Positions 25,498 to 34,108 of a DNA stretch of 64,000 bases are shown piece by piece (position 1 is the stretch's first letter; each line of letters begins with the position of its first letter). Both the position numbers and the translations under genes were made by a program. The stretch is from JBGSIC01 sp041751875 (GTDB lineage: Bacteria; Bdellovibrionota; FAC87; UBA2466; JACKAF01). Location: NCBI GenBank assembly GCA_041751875.1, contig JBGSIC010000029.1, forward strand, positions 460,651-524,650, read 5' to 3'. The notes beneath the pieces were generated by a model. That model saw only the letters and a list, made by a program, of their open reading frames with translations, did no database searches and was not told where the DNA came from.

Positions 25498-26683
25498 CCT
25501 CGGGAGGCGGGGCAAGCTTCACATCGAGTGTGGCTGACTGCTCGGTTTTCTGAGGTTCAATTTCCAAAAGGTAGAAACCAGCAAGTCCTTTCGTATAAAG
25601 TTTTTTCCATTCGTTCTTGGAGTCGGATTTTCCCTGGACCACAACGGGGAATTTGCCGAACTGAGGATAGAGCTCTCTTAGTTTGTAGGTAAAGCCACCC
25701 GAAGACGATACATCGAACTGAATTCCCTTGCTGACCGAAAACACGAAGCGGGATCCCTGTTTGAGCTCACCCTGAAAACCTTCGTAACTCTTTGTCACGC
25801 GATCGTAGGGAAGACCCTTACTCTTCAAGATTTCCTTCTGGACTGGTCCTTCTGGAGGCAGAGCGAAGTTTCCCTGCAGGGCTTTTTGTAGCTCCTCATG
25901 TACGTCATTTGCTGCTTCGACATCAATTCGAGCAATACCGCTGTAAGCGATGGTGTTTGAATTCAAGTCTCGCATGAAACTAATATAAGAATTTACGCCC
26001 GCTACTTTGAACGAGTTTCCGTCTTTTATATAGAGCGGTCCCCCCGAGTCACCCGGTACCAAATGTGGTCGGTGGTCCTTGGGCTCATACTTTGGTCCCA
26101 TTACCATCCAAACGGAGTCGTTGAGGCCATTCTTGTATTTAATTTTATCGAGTTGTTCCTCTGTGGCGATGCTGACTTTTGTTGAGGTGAGCAGGGTGGG
26201 GCTGGCGTTCAGCACGCCGTAGCCAGTCAGACGGAGTTCATCTTGAGTGGTGAGAGGCTGCTCATAAATTTCTGCGATCGGCACCATAGGAATATCTTCC
26301 GTGGTTTCGATGAGGGCAATGTCTCCACCTGTCAGCTTGAATGTCCCAAACTGCGAAGTCGGAACGAACGTGCGTTTAGATTTTAATTTTATGGGAGCAC
26401 TGGCTCCAGAGGGGTTTGCGTGCCAGTAGATGTAAAAAGAGTCAAAGGCGCTTGGATAGTAGGTGGGGCGGAGCTCGTTGAGATCCATGTTGATCACGCA
26501 GTGAGCGGCAGTGAGGAGCTGGCGAGCACCGACTTTGGTAGCGGTACAGGAACTATTGAGATTCACGGTGGAAAGAAGTTCATCGGCGGGGACAGCAGTG
26601 CCGAACTCTATCCTCTCGGAGGATGCGAGAGCAAAGAGGGGGAAAAACGCCAAAACTGCCACTACAACGTTGCGGTGACGCAT
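25466..26683 (-). CDS. Exported trypsin-like serine protease
   Basis: Signal peptide (residues 1-20, FALAS). Chymotrypsin-fold catalytic triad: His61 in LLTAAHC, Asp121 in GGDIALIE, and Ser213 in VPGDSGGPL. Cys46 and Cys62 can form the usual disulfide around the active-site His. A C-terminal region of about 120 residues after the protease domain (from about 285) has no known fold and may be a binding or maturation domain. Likely secreted or periplasmic. It overlaps the small membrane protein gene by 32 bp at the 3' end. Confidence 0.92.
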   Translation of the reverse strand: MRHRNVVVAVLAFFPLFALASSERIEFGTAVPADELLSTVNLNSSCTATKVGARQLLTAAHCVINMDLNELRPTYYPSAFDSFYIYWHANPSGASAPIKLKSKRTFVPTSQFGTFKLTGGDIALIETTEDIPMVPIAEIYEQPLTTQDELRLTGYGVLNASPTLLTSTKVSIATEEQLDKIKYKNGLNDSVWMVMGPKYEPKDHRPHLVPGDSGGPLYIKDGNSFKVAGVNSYISFMRDLNSNTIAYSGIARIDVEAANDVHEELQKALQGNFALPPEGPVQKEILKSKGLPYDRVTKSYEGFQGELKQGSRFVFSVSKGIQFDVSSSGGFTYKLRELYPQFGKFPVVVQGKSDSKNEWKKLYTKGLAGFYLLEIEPQKTEQSATLDVKLAPPPEATSTDRIGNE

Positions 26684-26779
26684 GGGTATCCTTTGAATTT
26701 GGTTTTAGGGAATAACCTAGGCTTTAGAATACCATAGCGCGGACGGCAACAGACCGCGCGGCGCTAACGCGCCGTGACT

Positions 26780-27292
26780 TCAGGTTCCCGGTACGAACTT
26801 GGGGAACTGAGTTCCGAAACTTTGAACCCAATGGTCACCGACGCGGTCCGCACCGAGTTCTTTGAACTCGGGGCGCATGATATTCACGCAATGTCCGGGA
26901 CTATCGAGCCAACCCTGCATCACTTCTTCTTCCGATTTGTAACCTGCCGCGATGTTCTCACCGGTCGTTTGGTAGCGATAGCCAGCGTCAGTTACCCGAG
27001 TCGCGGGGGTTGAGCCATTTAAGCCTTCATGGGCAAAGTATTGGTTAAGATGCATGTCTTCAGCGTGCCCACGAGCGGCTTTCTGTAGCGTGTCGTTCCA
27101 GGTCAAGGGACCGACAGCTACCATGTGTTCGTCCCCGCAGTCCCTTGGTACGGCACGGGCAGCATTAACGAGCTGCAGCATGAGAGGTTCGGCTGCGGTT
27201 TCCGTGTCGCTTTCCGAACCGCAACTTGAAAGAATAAACGCAATACAAAGTAGTAGAATGAAATAACGAAGCAATTTTACCCCCAAACCCAA
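26780..27292 (-). CDS. CAP/SCP-domain lipoprotein
   Basis: A lipoprotein signal ends LSSC (Cys24). Residues ~38-160 are a CAP (SCP/YkwD) domain with the expected residues: His76 in RGHAEDM, FAHEG with His88 and Glu89, Glu112 in GENIAAG, and His134 in SPGHCVNIM. Bacterial CAP proteins occur at the surface and in spores; their biochemical role is mostly unknown. Two Cys (52 and 135) could form a disulfide. Confidence 0.92.
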   Translation of the reverse strand: MGLGVKLLRYFILLLCIAFILSSCGSESDTETAAEPLMLQLVNAARAVPRDCGDEHMVAVGPLTWNDTLQKAARGHAEDMHLNQYFAHEGLNGSTPATRVTDAGYRYQTTGENIAAGYKSEEEVMQGWLDSPGHCVNIMRPEFKELGADRVGDHWVQSFGTQFPKFVPGT

Positions 27293-27393
27293 TTAACCCA
27301 ATTTCAGAGTAACCATAAAGATTGGCGCTACGCAACTAGAAGCTAGGTTACTGACGTCAAATTACTAGGTTGATCGGACGGGAAAGGGCATGG

Positions 27394-28197
27394 ATGAAGG
27401 CTAACAGAAAAGAACGGGAAGCAGATTACTGGTTGTCTCGAGCTCAGATTAAGGATTTTTTTAAAACGGGTTTTGTTTTGTTGCCAGATGTCTTTTCCAA
27501 AAGCGAAGTTGCCGGAGTGCGTCAAGCTTTTGATCGATTGCAAAAACTCGCCGAGCGGGCAACGACAACCACAGAGATCAATGGTTCGGTCTTCTTCGTG
27601 GAAGGAAATCGTATTGATCGCATAGTTTGGTGCGGAGCCGCTGAAGAATCTCTACTCGAACTTTCCTGTGATCCCCGCCTGACTGTTCCGGCCGCCCAAC
27701 TTCTGGGGTCGCATGTGATGGAGCAGTTGATTTGTCAGGCGCACTACAAACTACCCGAAGACGGCGTGGCATTTAACTGGCACCAAGACAGTATCCATCG
27801 TCGTTACGGCACCGAACTTTGGACCGACGTAAACGGTAAAGGAAGCTACGTTCAAACTTTCCTAGCAATTGATGAAATGACGAAATCCAACGGTCCCCTC
27901 ATGCTCGTTCCCAAGAGCAGTCAACGAGGCCACTTGGATCACGAAGATACGGAAACCTTCGAAGAAATTACCTCACCCGAGCGTGTTTTCACCCTCACGA
28001 TGAAGCCGGGCTCGGTCCTGTTGATGCACCCCTATACCGTACACGGCAGTGTAGCGAATGCTTCGAACAAGCCGCGCAGAATTCTCATCAACGGCTACGC
28101 GTATCCGGGGGCGAATCGTCGAGTCTATCCGGGGAAAGGGGCGGGAAGAAAAATTATCGCACCAGCCCTGAGCCCTCCCACTCACGCGAGAAAATAG
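27394..28197 (+). CDS. Phytanoyl-CoA dioxygenase (PhyH) family oxygenase
   Basis: Fe(II)/2-oxoglutarate-dependent hydroxylase fold. The iron-binding H-x-D is His130/Asp132 in FNWHQDS, the distal His is 217 in YTVHGSV, and Arg228 in NKPRRIL can bind 2-oxoglutarate. The ATG at 27394, with GGGAAAGGG close upstream, is preferred to a TTG at 27370. No signal peptide, so it acts in the cytoplasm. The substrate is unknown; the family includes enzymes of secondary metabolism and small-molecule hydroxylation. Confidence 0.88.
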   Translation: MKANRKEREADYWLSRAQIKDFFKTGFVLLPDVFSKSEVAGVRQAFDRLQKLAERATTTTEINGSVFFVEGNRIDRIVWCGAAEESLLELSCDPRLTVPAAQLLGSHVMEQLICQAHYKLPEDGVAFNWHQDSIHRRYGTELWTDVNGKGSYVQTFLAIDEMTKSNGPLMLVPKSSQRGHLDHEDTETFEEITSPERVFTLTMKPGSVLLMHPYTVHGSVANASNKPRRILINGYAYPGANRRVYPGKGAGRKIIAPALSPPTHARK

Positions 28198-28206
28198 AAG
28201 CCGAAG

Positions 28207-28740
28207 CTACGGTACCAGCGGAGTCCATTCCTCGATGATAGCGTAGGGGTATTCCTGTTCCTCTCTACCAATCACCACAAACTGGTAACGTCTTACTTGC
28301 GCGGGTAGGGTTCCCAATTCTTTCCTGAGGTCTGATCTCATGCTTCGTTCTCCCACTTCCTCAATCGGATCTTTCCTGATTTGAAATCCCAGCGACCGAA
28401 ACGTTTCGCCGATGGAATAGCCTTGATCAATTAAGTGCTGGGCCAGGGTGAGTTCCTTGGGAAGCGTAGTAGAAGTGTAGAGATGGTTTGTTTCCGCGTA
28501 GCCACGGGCTTGCTTTTGTTGGTCGCGAAAATAGACTTTACGTTTCTCGCCTTTCTGAGGAACAGGATCAAGGGTGATAGGTCCCCAACGATCTTGCAAG
28601 AGATCGGTATTGAGCTTTCCCTGTTTGTCATCAATGAGAGCGCTGTAGTTGCAGCGTGATTGGGAAGGGGAGACAGAAACAGCCGGGGCGGTAACGCCCA
28701 AGCTGCTTAGGTATAAAAAGAGTATGAACGGGAAGTGCAT
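28207..28740 (-). CDS. Exported hypothetical protein
   Basis: 177 residues with a signal peptide (residues 1-22, TAPAVS) and one lone Cys in the mature part (RCNYSAL). The rest is mixed helix/strand with no family recognised; YQFVVIGREEQEYPYAIIEEW at the end looks like two beta strands. It converges with the PhyH gene with 9 bp between stops. Confidence 0.6.
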   Translation of the reverse strand: MHFPFILFLYLSSLGVTAPAVSVSPSQSRCNYSALIDDKQGKLNTDLLQDRWGPITLDPVPQKGEKRKVYFRDQQKQARGYAETNHLYTSTTLPKELTLAQHLIDQGYSIGETFRSLGFQIRKDPIEEVGERSMRSDLRKELGTLPAQVRRYQFVVIGREEQEYPYAIIEEWTPLVP

Positions 28741-28892
28741 CCAGAAGCCGAGAATAATTCGAATATTGTAGCTCAGGTTCCAAGAAATGGCTGATGCCCC
28801 GCATTGAGAAAGGCACCGAAACGGAGAAGGTTTGACGCTTGAGTCTTAGGCCTTTAGGTTGAGCCTGAATTTAGAACGATAAGGAGTACCCC

Positions 28893-29927
28893 ATGAGAGT
28901 TAAAGGTTATGCCGCAAAAGACGCAAAAAGTGTTCTCGCCCCCTTCGAATTCGAACGGCGTACTCCGAAGCCTACTGACGTCAGCATCGATGTTGATTAC
29001 TGCGGTATTTGCCATTCCGATATCCATACGGCTCGTAATGAATGGGGGGGCACGCTCTATCCTTGTGTTCCGGGCCACGAGGTCGTGGGTAAAGTAGTAG
29101 CGGTAGGAGAAGGCGTTACGCGCTTCCAGGTTGGCGAAACCGTGGGCGTTGGTTGCTTAGTCAATTCTTGTCAGTCTTGTAGCAGCTGCAAAGCTGGCCT
29201 GCAAAGTTACTGTGAGCGAGGATTTACCGGGACCTATAACGGACGAGAGGAATCGGGGCACACCTTCGGAGGTTACTCTACCCACATGGTGGTAAATCAA
29301 GATTTCGTTTTGAAAGTGCCCACGCAGTTAGACCAAGCCGCTTGTGCGCCCTTACTTTGCGCGGGGATCACCACCTATTCTCCCATGCGACACGTCGGTG
29401 TCTCGAAAGGAGATAAAGTCGGAGTGGTAGGATTGGGAGGACTTGGGCACATGGGCGTGAAGATTGCCGCTTCGCTGGGAGCGGAAGTCACCGTGTTCAG
29501 CCGCACTGCCGACAAGAAGGCAGACGCACAAAGATTAGGTGCGAGCAATTTTATTGTGACTTCAAGCGACGCCGAAGTGAATAAGCACAAAAATCATTTC
29601 GACTATATTTTAGATACAGTTTCGGCGAAACATGATGTGAACCAGCTTCTCGGTTGTGTGAAACGAGAAGGGACGCTCATTATGGTCGGGGCCTCCGAGA
29701 AACCGCTCGATTTGTCTGTGTTTTCTTTGATTCTCAACCGACGCAGTATTCTGGGATCGCTGATCGGTGGTATTCCTGAAACACAGGAAATGCTCGACCA
29801 CTGTGGAAAGCATAACATTACGAGCGATATTGAACTTATCGAGCCGAATAAGATTAATGATGCCTACGAACGTACCGTGAACGGCCAAGTGCGGTACCGG
29901 TTTGTGATCGATTGCAAAAAGTTCTAG
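28893..29927 (+). CDS. Zinc-dependent alcohol dehydrogenase (YahK/CAD-like)
   Basis: Medium-chain dehydrogenase; reduces aldehydes or oxidises alcohols with NADP(H). Catalytic zinc ligands are Cys40 in GICHSD and His62/Glu63 in PGHEVVG; the structural zinc is held by Cys93, 96, 99 and 107 (NSCQSCSSCK, then SYCERG). The nucleotide site is VGVVGLGGLGHMGVK. An AAGGAG ribosome site lies before the ATG. The pattern matches the broad YahK/cinnamyl-alcohol-dehydrogenase group, common for aldehyde detoxification. It converges with the sodC gene with 1 bp between stops. Confidence 0.93.
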   Translation: MRVKGYAAKDAKSVLAPFEFERRTPKPTDVSIDVDYCGICHSDIHTARNEWGGTLYPCVPGHEVVGKVVAVGEGVTRFQVGETVGVGCLVNSCQSCSSCKAGLQSYCERGFTGTYNGREESGHTFGGYSTHMVVNQDFVLKVPTQLDQAACAPLLCAGITTYSPMRHVGVSKGDKVGVVGLGGLGHMGVKIAASLGAEVTVFSRTADKKADAQRLGASNFIVTSSDAEVNKHKNHFDYILDTVSAKHDVNQLLGCVKREGTLIMVGASEKPLDLSVFSLILNRRSILGSLIGGIPETQEMLDHCGKHNITSDIELIEPNKINDAYERTVNGQVRYRFVIDCKKF

Positions 29928-29928
29928 C

Positions 29929-30513
29929 TTACTCAGCTACTCTGCGCGGTTCCTGGACAATGATTCCACAAGCGATGCGGTCGCCCGAATCGCCGGAGGG
30001 TTGTGTCTTTAGGTCATCTTCTTCAGCATGGAGAATTACCGATTTACCGAAAATCTTTTCCCATTCACTAATACCAGCCTGAGCGGAGAAAGGGATGGCC
30101 AGTTCTAATCGTCCCTTCCCATCCTTGCCCACAGTCACGTTTCCAAAATCTCCTAAGTGACGGCTAGTTGTGTGTGGTCCACCATGTTCTTTTTGAGTGG
30201 GATTGTAATGATCTCCCGCCGTTTTTGCATGGGGATCACTGCAATCCCCTTTTTCATGCACATGTAGCCCGTGTTTTCCAGCATCAACACCTTCAACCAG
30301 AGCGGTGACTCTCATACCCTCTCCAATACGAGTGAAGATAACGGAGCCCCGCGCGGTGCTCCCACTCTTGGGTTCAAGTTGCGCGGACGCAATCACTTCC
30401 TCTCCCGGATTGTTGGGTGCCGACACCTGTTGGGCTGCAGGGTGACTTAACTCCATGCCGAAAAGAGACAGAGTAAAAACACTGCTGGCGGCAAAACCTT
30501 TTAAAAGATTCAT
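29929..30513 (-). CDS. sodC: Exported Cu/Zn superoxide dismutase
   Basis: Converts extracytoplasmic superoxide. An N-terminal hydrophobic stretch (residues 1-25) is the export signal. Metal ligands are complete: His84 and His86 (HGLHVHE) with His162 (VILHAEED) and the bridging His102 for copper and zinc, and His110, His119 and Asp122 for zinc. Cys91 and Cys182 form the family disulfide; the closing GDRIACGII is intact. An AGGAG site precedes the start. With cytoplasmic SodB at 5031 and MsrB at 24481 it gives layered oxidant defence. Confidence 0.95.
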   Translation of the reverse strand: MNLLKGFAASSVFTLSLFGMELSHPAAQQVSAPNNPGEEVIASAQLEPKSGSTARGSVIFTRIGEGMRVTALVEGVDAGKHGLHVHEKGDCSDPHAKTAGDHYNPTQKEHGGPHTTSRHLGDFGNVTVGKDGKGRLELAIPFSAQAGISEWEKIFGKSVILHAEEDDLKTQPSGDSGDRIACGIIVQEPRRVAE

Positions 30514-30767
30514 TTCGTAGGACTCCTAGTTACGTTCAATGTCTAGCTTTGTGAGTTGCAAAAGAAGCGCCACATATTTTGAAACGCTATGGAGCCAAAT
30601 GAGAGCCGAGATCATCAATTTAACGTCCCGATGTGGAGACACCCTGGGGCGGCTCTCCTACAAGACGAGGAGAATTTGGAACGGTTTCAACTTGTGGACT
30701 GGTGTCCAAAAGCTAGCCCTATTCTGATTGTATACAGTGCGGGAAGAGTCGGCATCAGGCTTGCACT
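30514..30767. other. Intergenic region
   Basis: Between the divergent sodC and small lipoprotein genes (307 bp including the repeats at 30768-30821). Two short plus-strand frames here lack ribosome sites and show no composition bias; I regard them as chance. No convincing promoter pair identified. Confidence 0.45.
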
Positions 30768-30821
30768 TTTAAGGGGTTAAGTGGTGTTTAAGAGGGGTTA
30801 AGTGGTGTTTAAGAGGGGTTA
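30768..30821 (+). repeat. 21-bp tandem repeat ending at a start codon
   Basis: Unit TTTAAGAGGGGTTAAGTGGTG occurs once fully at 30787-30807, preceded by a 19-bp copy missing two bases (30768-30786) and followed by a partial copy (30808-30821) that merges into the ATG at 30821. Each copy carries an AGGGG ribosome-site-like core. Confidence 0.85.
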
Positions 30822-31075
30822 TGAAGGTTTTTCAAATTGTGTTCCTATCATTAGTAGGGGCTGGTATTTGCTTTGGGTGCAATAGCCACCCCGGCAAGGG
30901 ACACCCGGAGTGGGCCGCCGCCGCGGCCCCCATCCCAGTGACCAACAATCTTTCCGATGATTTTTGGGAATCAACCGGATCTTCCTATCCAGAGTTAACC
31001 GAAACTCAGAGTGAAGCCGATTCGGTTTCGGAATCCTCCACTGAGGGTGATCGCCCCATCCGTCGGGTGAGATAG
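30821..31075 (+). CDS. Small lipoprotein
   Basis: 84 residues. A lipoprotein signal ends ICFGC (Cys20); the mature part is short, Ala/Pro-rich then acidic and Ser/Thr-rich with a basic end (RPIRRVR), and probably disordered. The ATG directly follows a tandem repeat whose last copy supplies the ribosome-site-like AGAGGGG, only 2 bp from the ATG. Function unknown. Confidence 0.6.
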   Translation: MKVFQIVFLSLVGAGICFGCNSHPGKGHPEWAAAAAPIPVTNNLSDDFWESTGSSYPELTETQSEADSVSESSTEGDRPIRRVR

Positions 31076-31078
31076 TTT

Positions 31079-31846
31079 CTATTTTGTCGCGACGGCGGAA
31101 TCGATGCCGGACTCAAGCATCTCCTCGATGTCATCTGGTAGCCGAGGAAAAAAATCGATTCCCGTTGCTTTTTCCACTTCATCGATTGATGTCTGCTTAA
31201 TCTCCTCTTGTGATGCATTCTGAGGAACCAAGAACGCCATCGCCTGAAGGTTTTCCCCTTGAATGGCCACAGCAACTTTGAAAAAACGGCGCGCAACGCA
31301 GATTTTGTCAGCCAGTTTGGCCATGCACGCTTCCGTCAGAACTGGTCCGGTGGTGACGTAGATCTCGTCGCTTTCCCTTGCCTTGAGTGTCACGAGTTCC
31401 TCAATCAATCTCCAGACCACGCGGTTAAAGCTGGGGACCTGGGGAGCGGTATTTGTCATTAAAAACGAATCGTACATGGAAGCAGCAGACCATTGAAGAG
31501 CACCTGCTGGAGCGAGGTGGCCGCGATCGTAGTTAGAATTGCGGTAGTCGCTCTTTTTTGCCGCTTCGGGAAGGCGGGGATCATTTTTAAACCGCTTCAT
31601 TCGCTTGATTTCTGTTTTAGCTGTCTGGTCTTTGGTAAGGCTATAAGCTACCCATCGTGGAACTCGCTTGGTGAAGTCGAAAGAAAAAGTGTAGCCCTCT
31701 CGTTTTTGGACCTGCTCTCCTGCGGTGAGTGCGGGTAGCTCCAGTTGGTTTCGCCAACTGCCAACCTCTTGAACGGGTACGGAGGCGCACGTCGTCAAAA
31801 GGACGCTGATTGCAATGCAGGTAAAAAGGGAAAATAAAGGACCCAT
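31079..31846 (-). CDS. DNA/RNA non-specific endonuclease, lipoprotein
   Basis: The ATG at 31846 gives a lipoprotein signal ending LLTTC (Cys20). The nuclease domain is of the NucA/ENDO-G type: catalytic DRGHLAPA (residues 107-114, His110), followed by the metal-binding Asn region MTNTAPQ, then FNRVVWRLIEELV. The enzyme degrades DNA and RNA outside the cytoplasm, which suits nutrient gain, biofilm DNA removal or digestion of prey nucleic acid. The frame can be extended to 31903 but the short start gives the proper lipoprotein signal. It is divergent from uup. Confidence 0.92.
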   Translation of the reverse strand: MGPLFSLFTCIAISVLLTTCASVPVQEVGSWRNQLELPALTAGEQVQKREGYTFSFDFTKRVPRWVAYSLTKDQTAKTEIKRMKRFKNDPRLPEAAKKSDYRNSNYDRGHLAPAGALQWSAASMYDSFLMTNTAPQVPSFNRVVWRLIEELVTLKARESDEIYVTTGPVLTEACMAKLADKICVARRFFKVAVAIQGENLQAMAFLVPQNASQEEIKQTSIDEVEKATGIDFFPRLPDDIEEMLESGIDSAVATK

Positions 31847-31962
31847 GTCCTTATATATTACTATGCTCGAGGCCGCAGTCCTAAGAAGCTTTAACGCGGT
31901 CATTGCAAGCCCGCCGTGCAGACTGTAACTTCAGCTTTCCTGTACGTCGTCTTCGAGGGGTT

Positions 31963-33762
31963 ATGTCGGTTTTGCTCAGCGTCCAAAATTTAACGAAGTC
32001 CTTCGGGGCTCGGCCGCTTTTTGAAGAGATTACGTTTGTAATTGAAGACGGCGAGCGGATCGGCTTGATTGGTCCCAATGGGGCAGGGAAGTCGACTCTC
32101 CTTCGCTTGCTCGCGGGCCTCGATACCGCTGATTCGGGATCGCTATCGGGCCAAAAGGGGTTGGTTACTGGGTATCTGGAGCAGGTACCCCACTTTCCGG
32201 AAGGGGCGACCGTTGAGCAGATCCTTTTTGAGAGCGCCGCTTCAAGTAGGGGCTCCGGTGAGGCTCTTGCCGGCGAATTAATGTCGCGCCTAGAGCTGGG
32301 ACCGATTGCTTCCAATCGGGTGGATACCCTTTCTGGTGGGTGGTCGAAAAGGGTTGCCTTGGCTCGTGAGCTTGTTAAGGGCCCAGACCTTCTTTTGCTC
32401 GATGAACCGACCAACCACTTGGACCTTGAGAGCATCTTGTGGCTCGAACAGTTTCTTTCTCGTTCTCCTTTTGCCACGATCACCGTCACACACGATCGCG
32501 CGTTCTTGCAAAAGATCTCCACGCGTATACTTGAGCTCGATAAACGCAATCCAAAGGGCCTTCTCAGTGTGAAGGGCGACTACGCCCTTTACGTTGAGCG
32601 GAAGCAAGAGCTGATGGATCAGCAGGAGCGGCAGGAAAAAGTTTTGCGAAACACCCTACGCCGTGAAACAGAATGGCTGCGGCAGGGGGCAAAAGCTCGG
32701 ACCACCAAACAGCAAGCGCGCATTCACGCGGCCGAGGCATTACAGGGCCGAGTTGAGGAACTCGAGGAACGAAATGTTAATCGTACCGCGCGGATTGATT
32801 TTCAATCGTCCGACAAAAAGCCTAAGCGACTGATTGAGGCACAGAAGATTTCCAAAACTCGTGGGGATCGAGTCTTATTTAAAGACGTGGATGTTTTCTT
32901 AGGACCTGGCAGTCGCGTCGGTCTATTGGGGCACAACGGGTGTGGGAAATCCACCTTGATCAGAGTCCTGTTGGGGGAAGAACCCAGCGACACTGGAAAA
33001 ATTTTGGTTTCTGAACACCTAAAGGCCGTGCACTTCGAGCAAAACCGGGAAACACTCGAGCCTACTTCCACCGTTCGCCAAACCTTATGTCGTTCGGGCG
33101 ATCATGTCATTTATCGAGGCAATTCAGTCCACATTCATGGTTATCTCGATCGATTTCTCTTTCAGAAAGACCAAGTCGATCTGCCGGTCGGTCGTCTATC
33201 CGGGGGAGAGCAGAGTCGGCTACTTTTAGCACGGTTGATGTTACGCCCCGCTAATCTCTTAATTTTAGATGAACCTACCAACGACCTTGATGTCGAAACC
33301 TTGGACGTTCTCCAGGACTGCTTGACGGGATTCGACGGGGGAGTCCTTCTGGTTACTCACGATCGGTACTTCTTGGATCAGGTGGCTACCGAAATTTTGG
33401 CTTTTCCCAAAGCGGGAGACGAATCGGGAAAAATTGTTAGTTTTGCGGGCCTAGCGCAGTGGGAAGATTTCTACCGGGAAAAGAAGACCATCAAGGCTCC
33501 GCCGCCCAAAGGCAACCGTGAATCGACACCCCTAAAAAAGAAGTTGGGTTACAACGAGACACGTGAACTCGCTGAGATGGAAGGAAACATAGAAAAAGTA
33601 GAAAACCGCCTTGCCGAGTTGCAAAAGGAATCCGAGAAACCCGAGAATCAGAGTAACTCCACTATTCTTGCCGAAGTTTACTCGTCCATGGATGCGGCCC
33701 AAAAAGAAATCGAACGGTTGTACAAGCGTTGGGCCGAGCTTGACGCCCTCAGTTCGAAATAG
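31963..33762 (+). CDS. uup: ABC-F ATPase, Uup type
   Basis: A soluble protein with two ABC ATPase domains and no membrane part. Domain 1 has Walker A GPNGAGKST, signature LSGGW and Walker B LLLLDEPTNHLD; domain 2 has GHNGCGKST, LSGGEQ and LLILDEPTNDLD. Between them is the ~70-residue charged linker of ABC-F proteins. The last ~80 residues form a coiled-coil (GYNETRELAEMEGNIEKVE region), the C-terminal domain typical of Uup. ABC-F proteins act on the ribosome in the E site; Uup also lowers transposon excision. The ATG at 31963 replaces a longer frame from 31903. Confidence 0.94.
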   Translation: MSVLLSVQNLTKSFGARPLFEEITFVIEDGERIGLIGPNGAGKSTLLRLLAGLDTADSGSLSGQKGLVTGYLEQVPHFPEGATVEQILFESAASSRGSGEALAGELMSRLELGPIASNRVDTLSGGWSKRVALARELVKGPDLLLLDEPTNHLDLESILWLEQFLSRSPFATITVTHDRAFLQKISTRILELDKRNPKGLLSVKGDYALYVERKQELMDQQERQEKVLRNTLRRETEWLRQGAKARTTKQQARIHAAEALQGRVEELEERNVNRTARIDFQSSDKKPKRLIEAQKISKTRGDRVLFKDVDVFLGPGSRVGLLGHNGCGKSTLIRVLLGEEPSDTGKILVSEHLKAVHFEQNRETLEPTSTVRQTLCRSGDHVIYRGNSVHIHGYLDRFLFQKDQVDLPVGRLSGGEQSRLLLARLMLRPANLLILDEPTNDLDVETLDVLQDCLTGFDGGVLLVTHDRYFLDQVATEILAFPKAGDESGKIVSFAGLAQWEDFYREKKTIKAPPPKGNRESTPLKKKLGYNETRELAEMEGNIEKVENRLAELQKESEKPENQSNSTILAEVYSSMDAAQKEIERLYKRWAELDALSSK

Positions 33763-33848
33763 ACTTCGTGACTCGCTCCTATCTCAAGGCTGAGAAAGCC
33801 TAAGGGAGATCTCACCTTTGAGAGAAGTTTCTCTCCCCGTGATCAAAC

Positions 33849-33874
33849 TTAACCATTTGAATTTATAAGGTTAA
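33849..33874. repeat. Short inverted repeat TTAACC/GGTTAA
   Basis: TTAACC (33849-33854) and GGTTAA (33869-33874) are reverse complements with a 14-bp AT-rich spacer, about 90 bp upstream of the small gene at 33962. A possible regulator site for the following operon. Confidence 0.3.
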
Positions 33875-33961
33875 CTCTCGCTCGAGATATTCGCTGCAGT
33901 GGCACAGCCGTTGCTTTGATTATTGATGGGAGATCGATCTCCACAACAAGGGAGGAATCCA

Positions 33962-34087
33962 ATGAAGAAACTCAGAACGTTAAGAAAGTATCTCAACGTT
34001 TTCGGCCAATCAGGGAAGTTGATGGCGTTCACTGTAATGGTGGGCTTAAGCAGCTTATCCAAACTTGTACTTCAAGACACAAAGTAA
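33962..34087 (+). CDS. Putative small membrane-active or membrane protein of 41 residues
   Basis: An ATG follows a near-ideal ribosome site (GGAGG at 33951-33955, spacing 6). The peptide has a strongly basic start (KKLRTLRKYLN) and a hydrophobic stretch (LMAFTVMVGLSSLSKLVL) ending QDTK. This could be a small membrane protein or signal-type peptide. It ends 21 bp before the GTG of the hydrolase, so it appears to be the first gene of the hydrolase-acetyltransferase-kinase operon. No known family. Confidence 0.55.
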   Translation: MKKLRTLRKYLNVFGQSGKLMAFTVMVGLSSLSKLVLQDTK

Positions 34088-34108
34088 ATTTGTGGGGGAG
34101 GCTCAGCA

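Noticed and set aside
26752..26775. GC-rich CGCGCCGT elements shared by several intergenic regions (also near 42935 and 56331)
   Set aside because: The shared core is only about 8 bp and GC-rich, so a repeat family cannot be claimed from three cases.
30539..30780. Two short plus-strand frames (62 and 63 codons)
   Set aside because: No ribosome site and no recognisable domain; overlapping each other in different frames.
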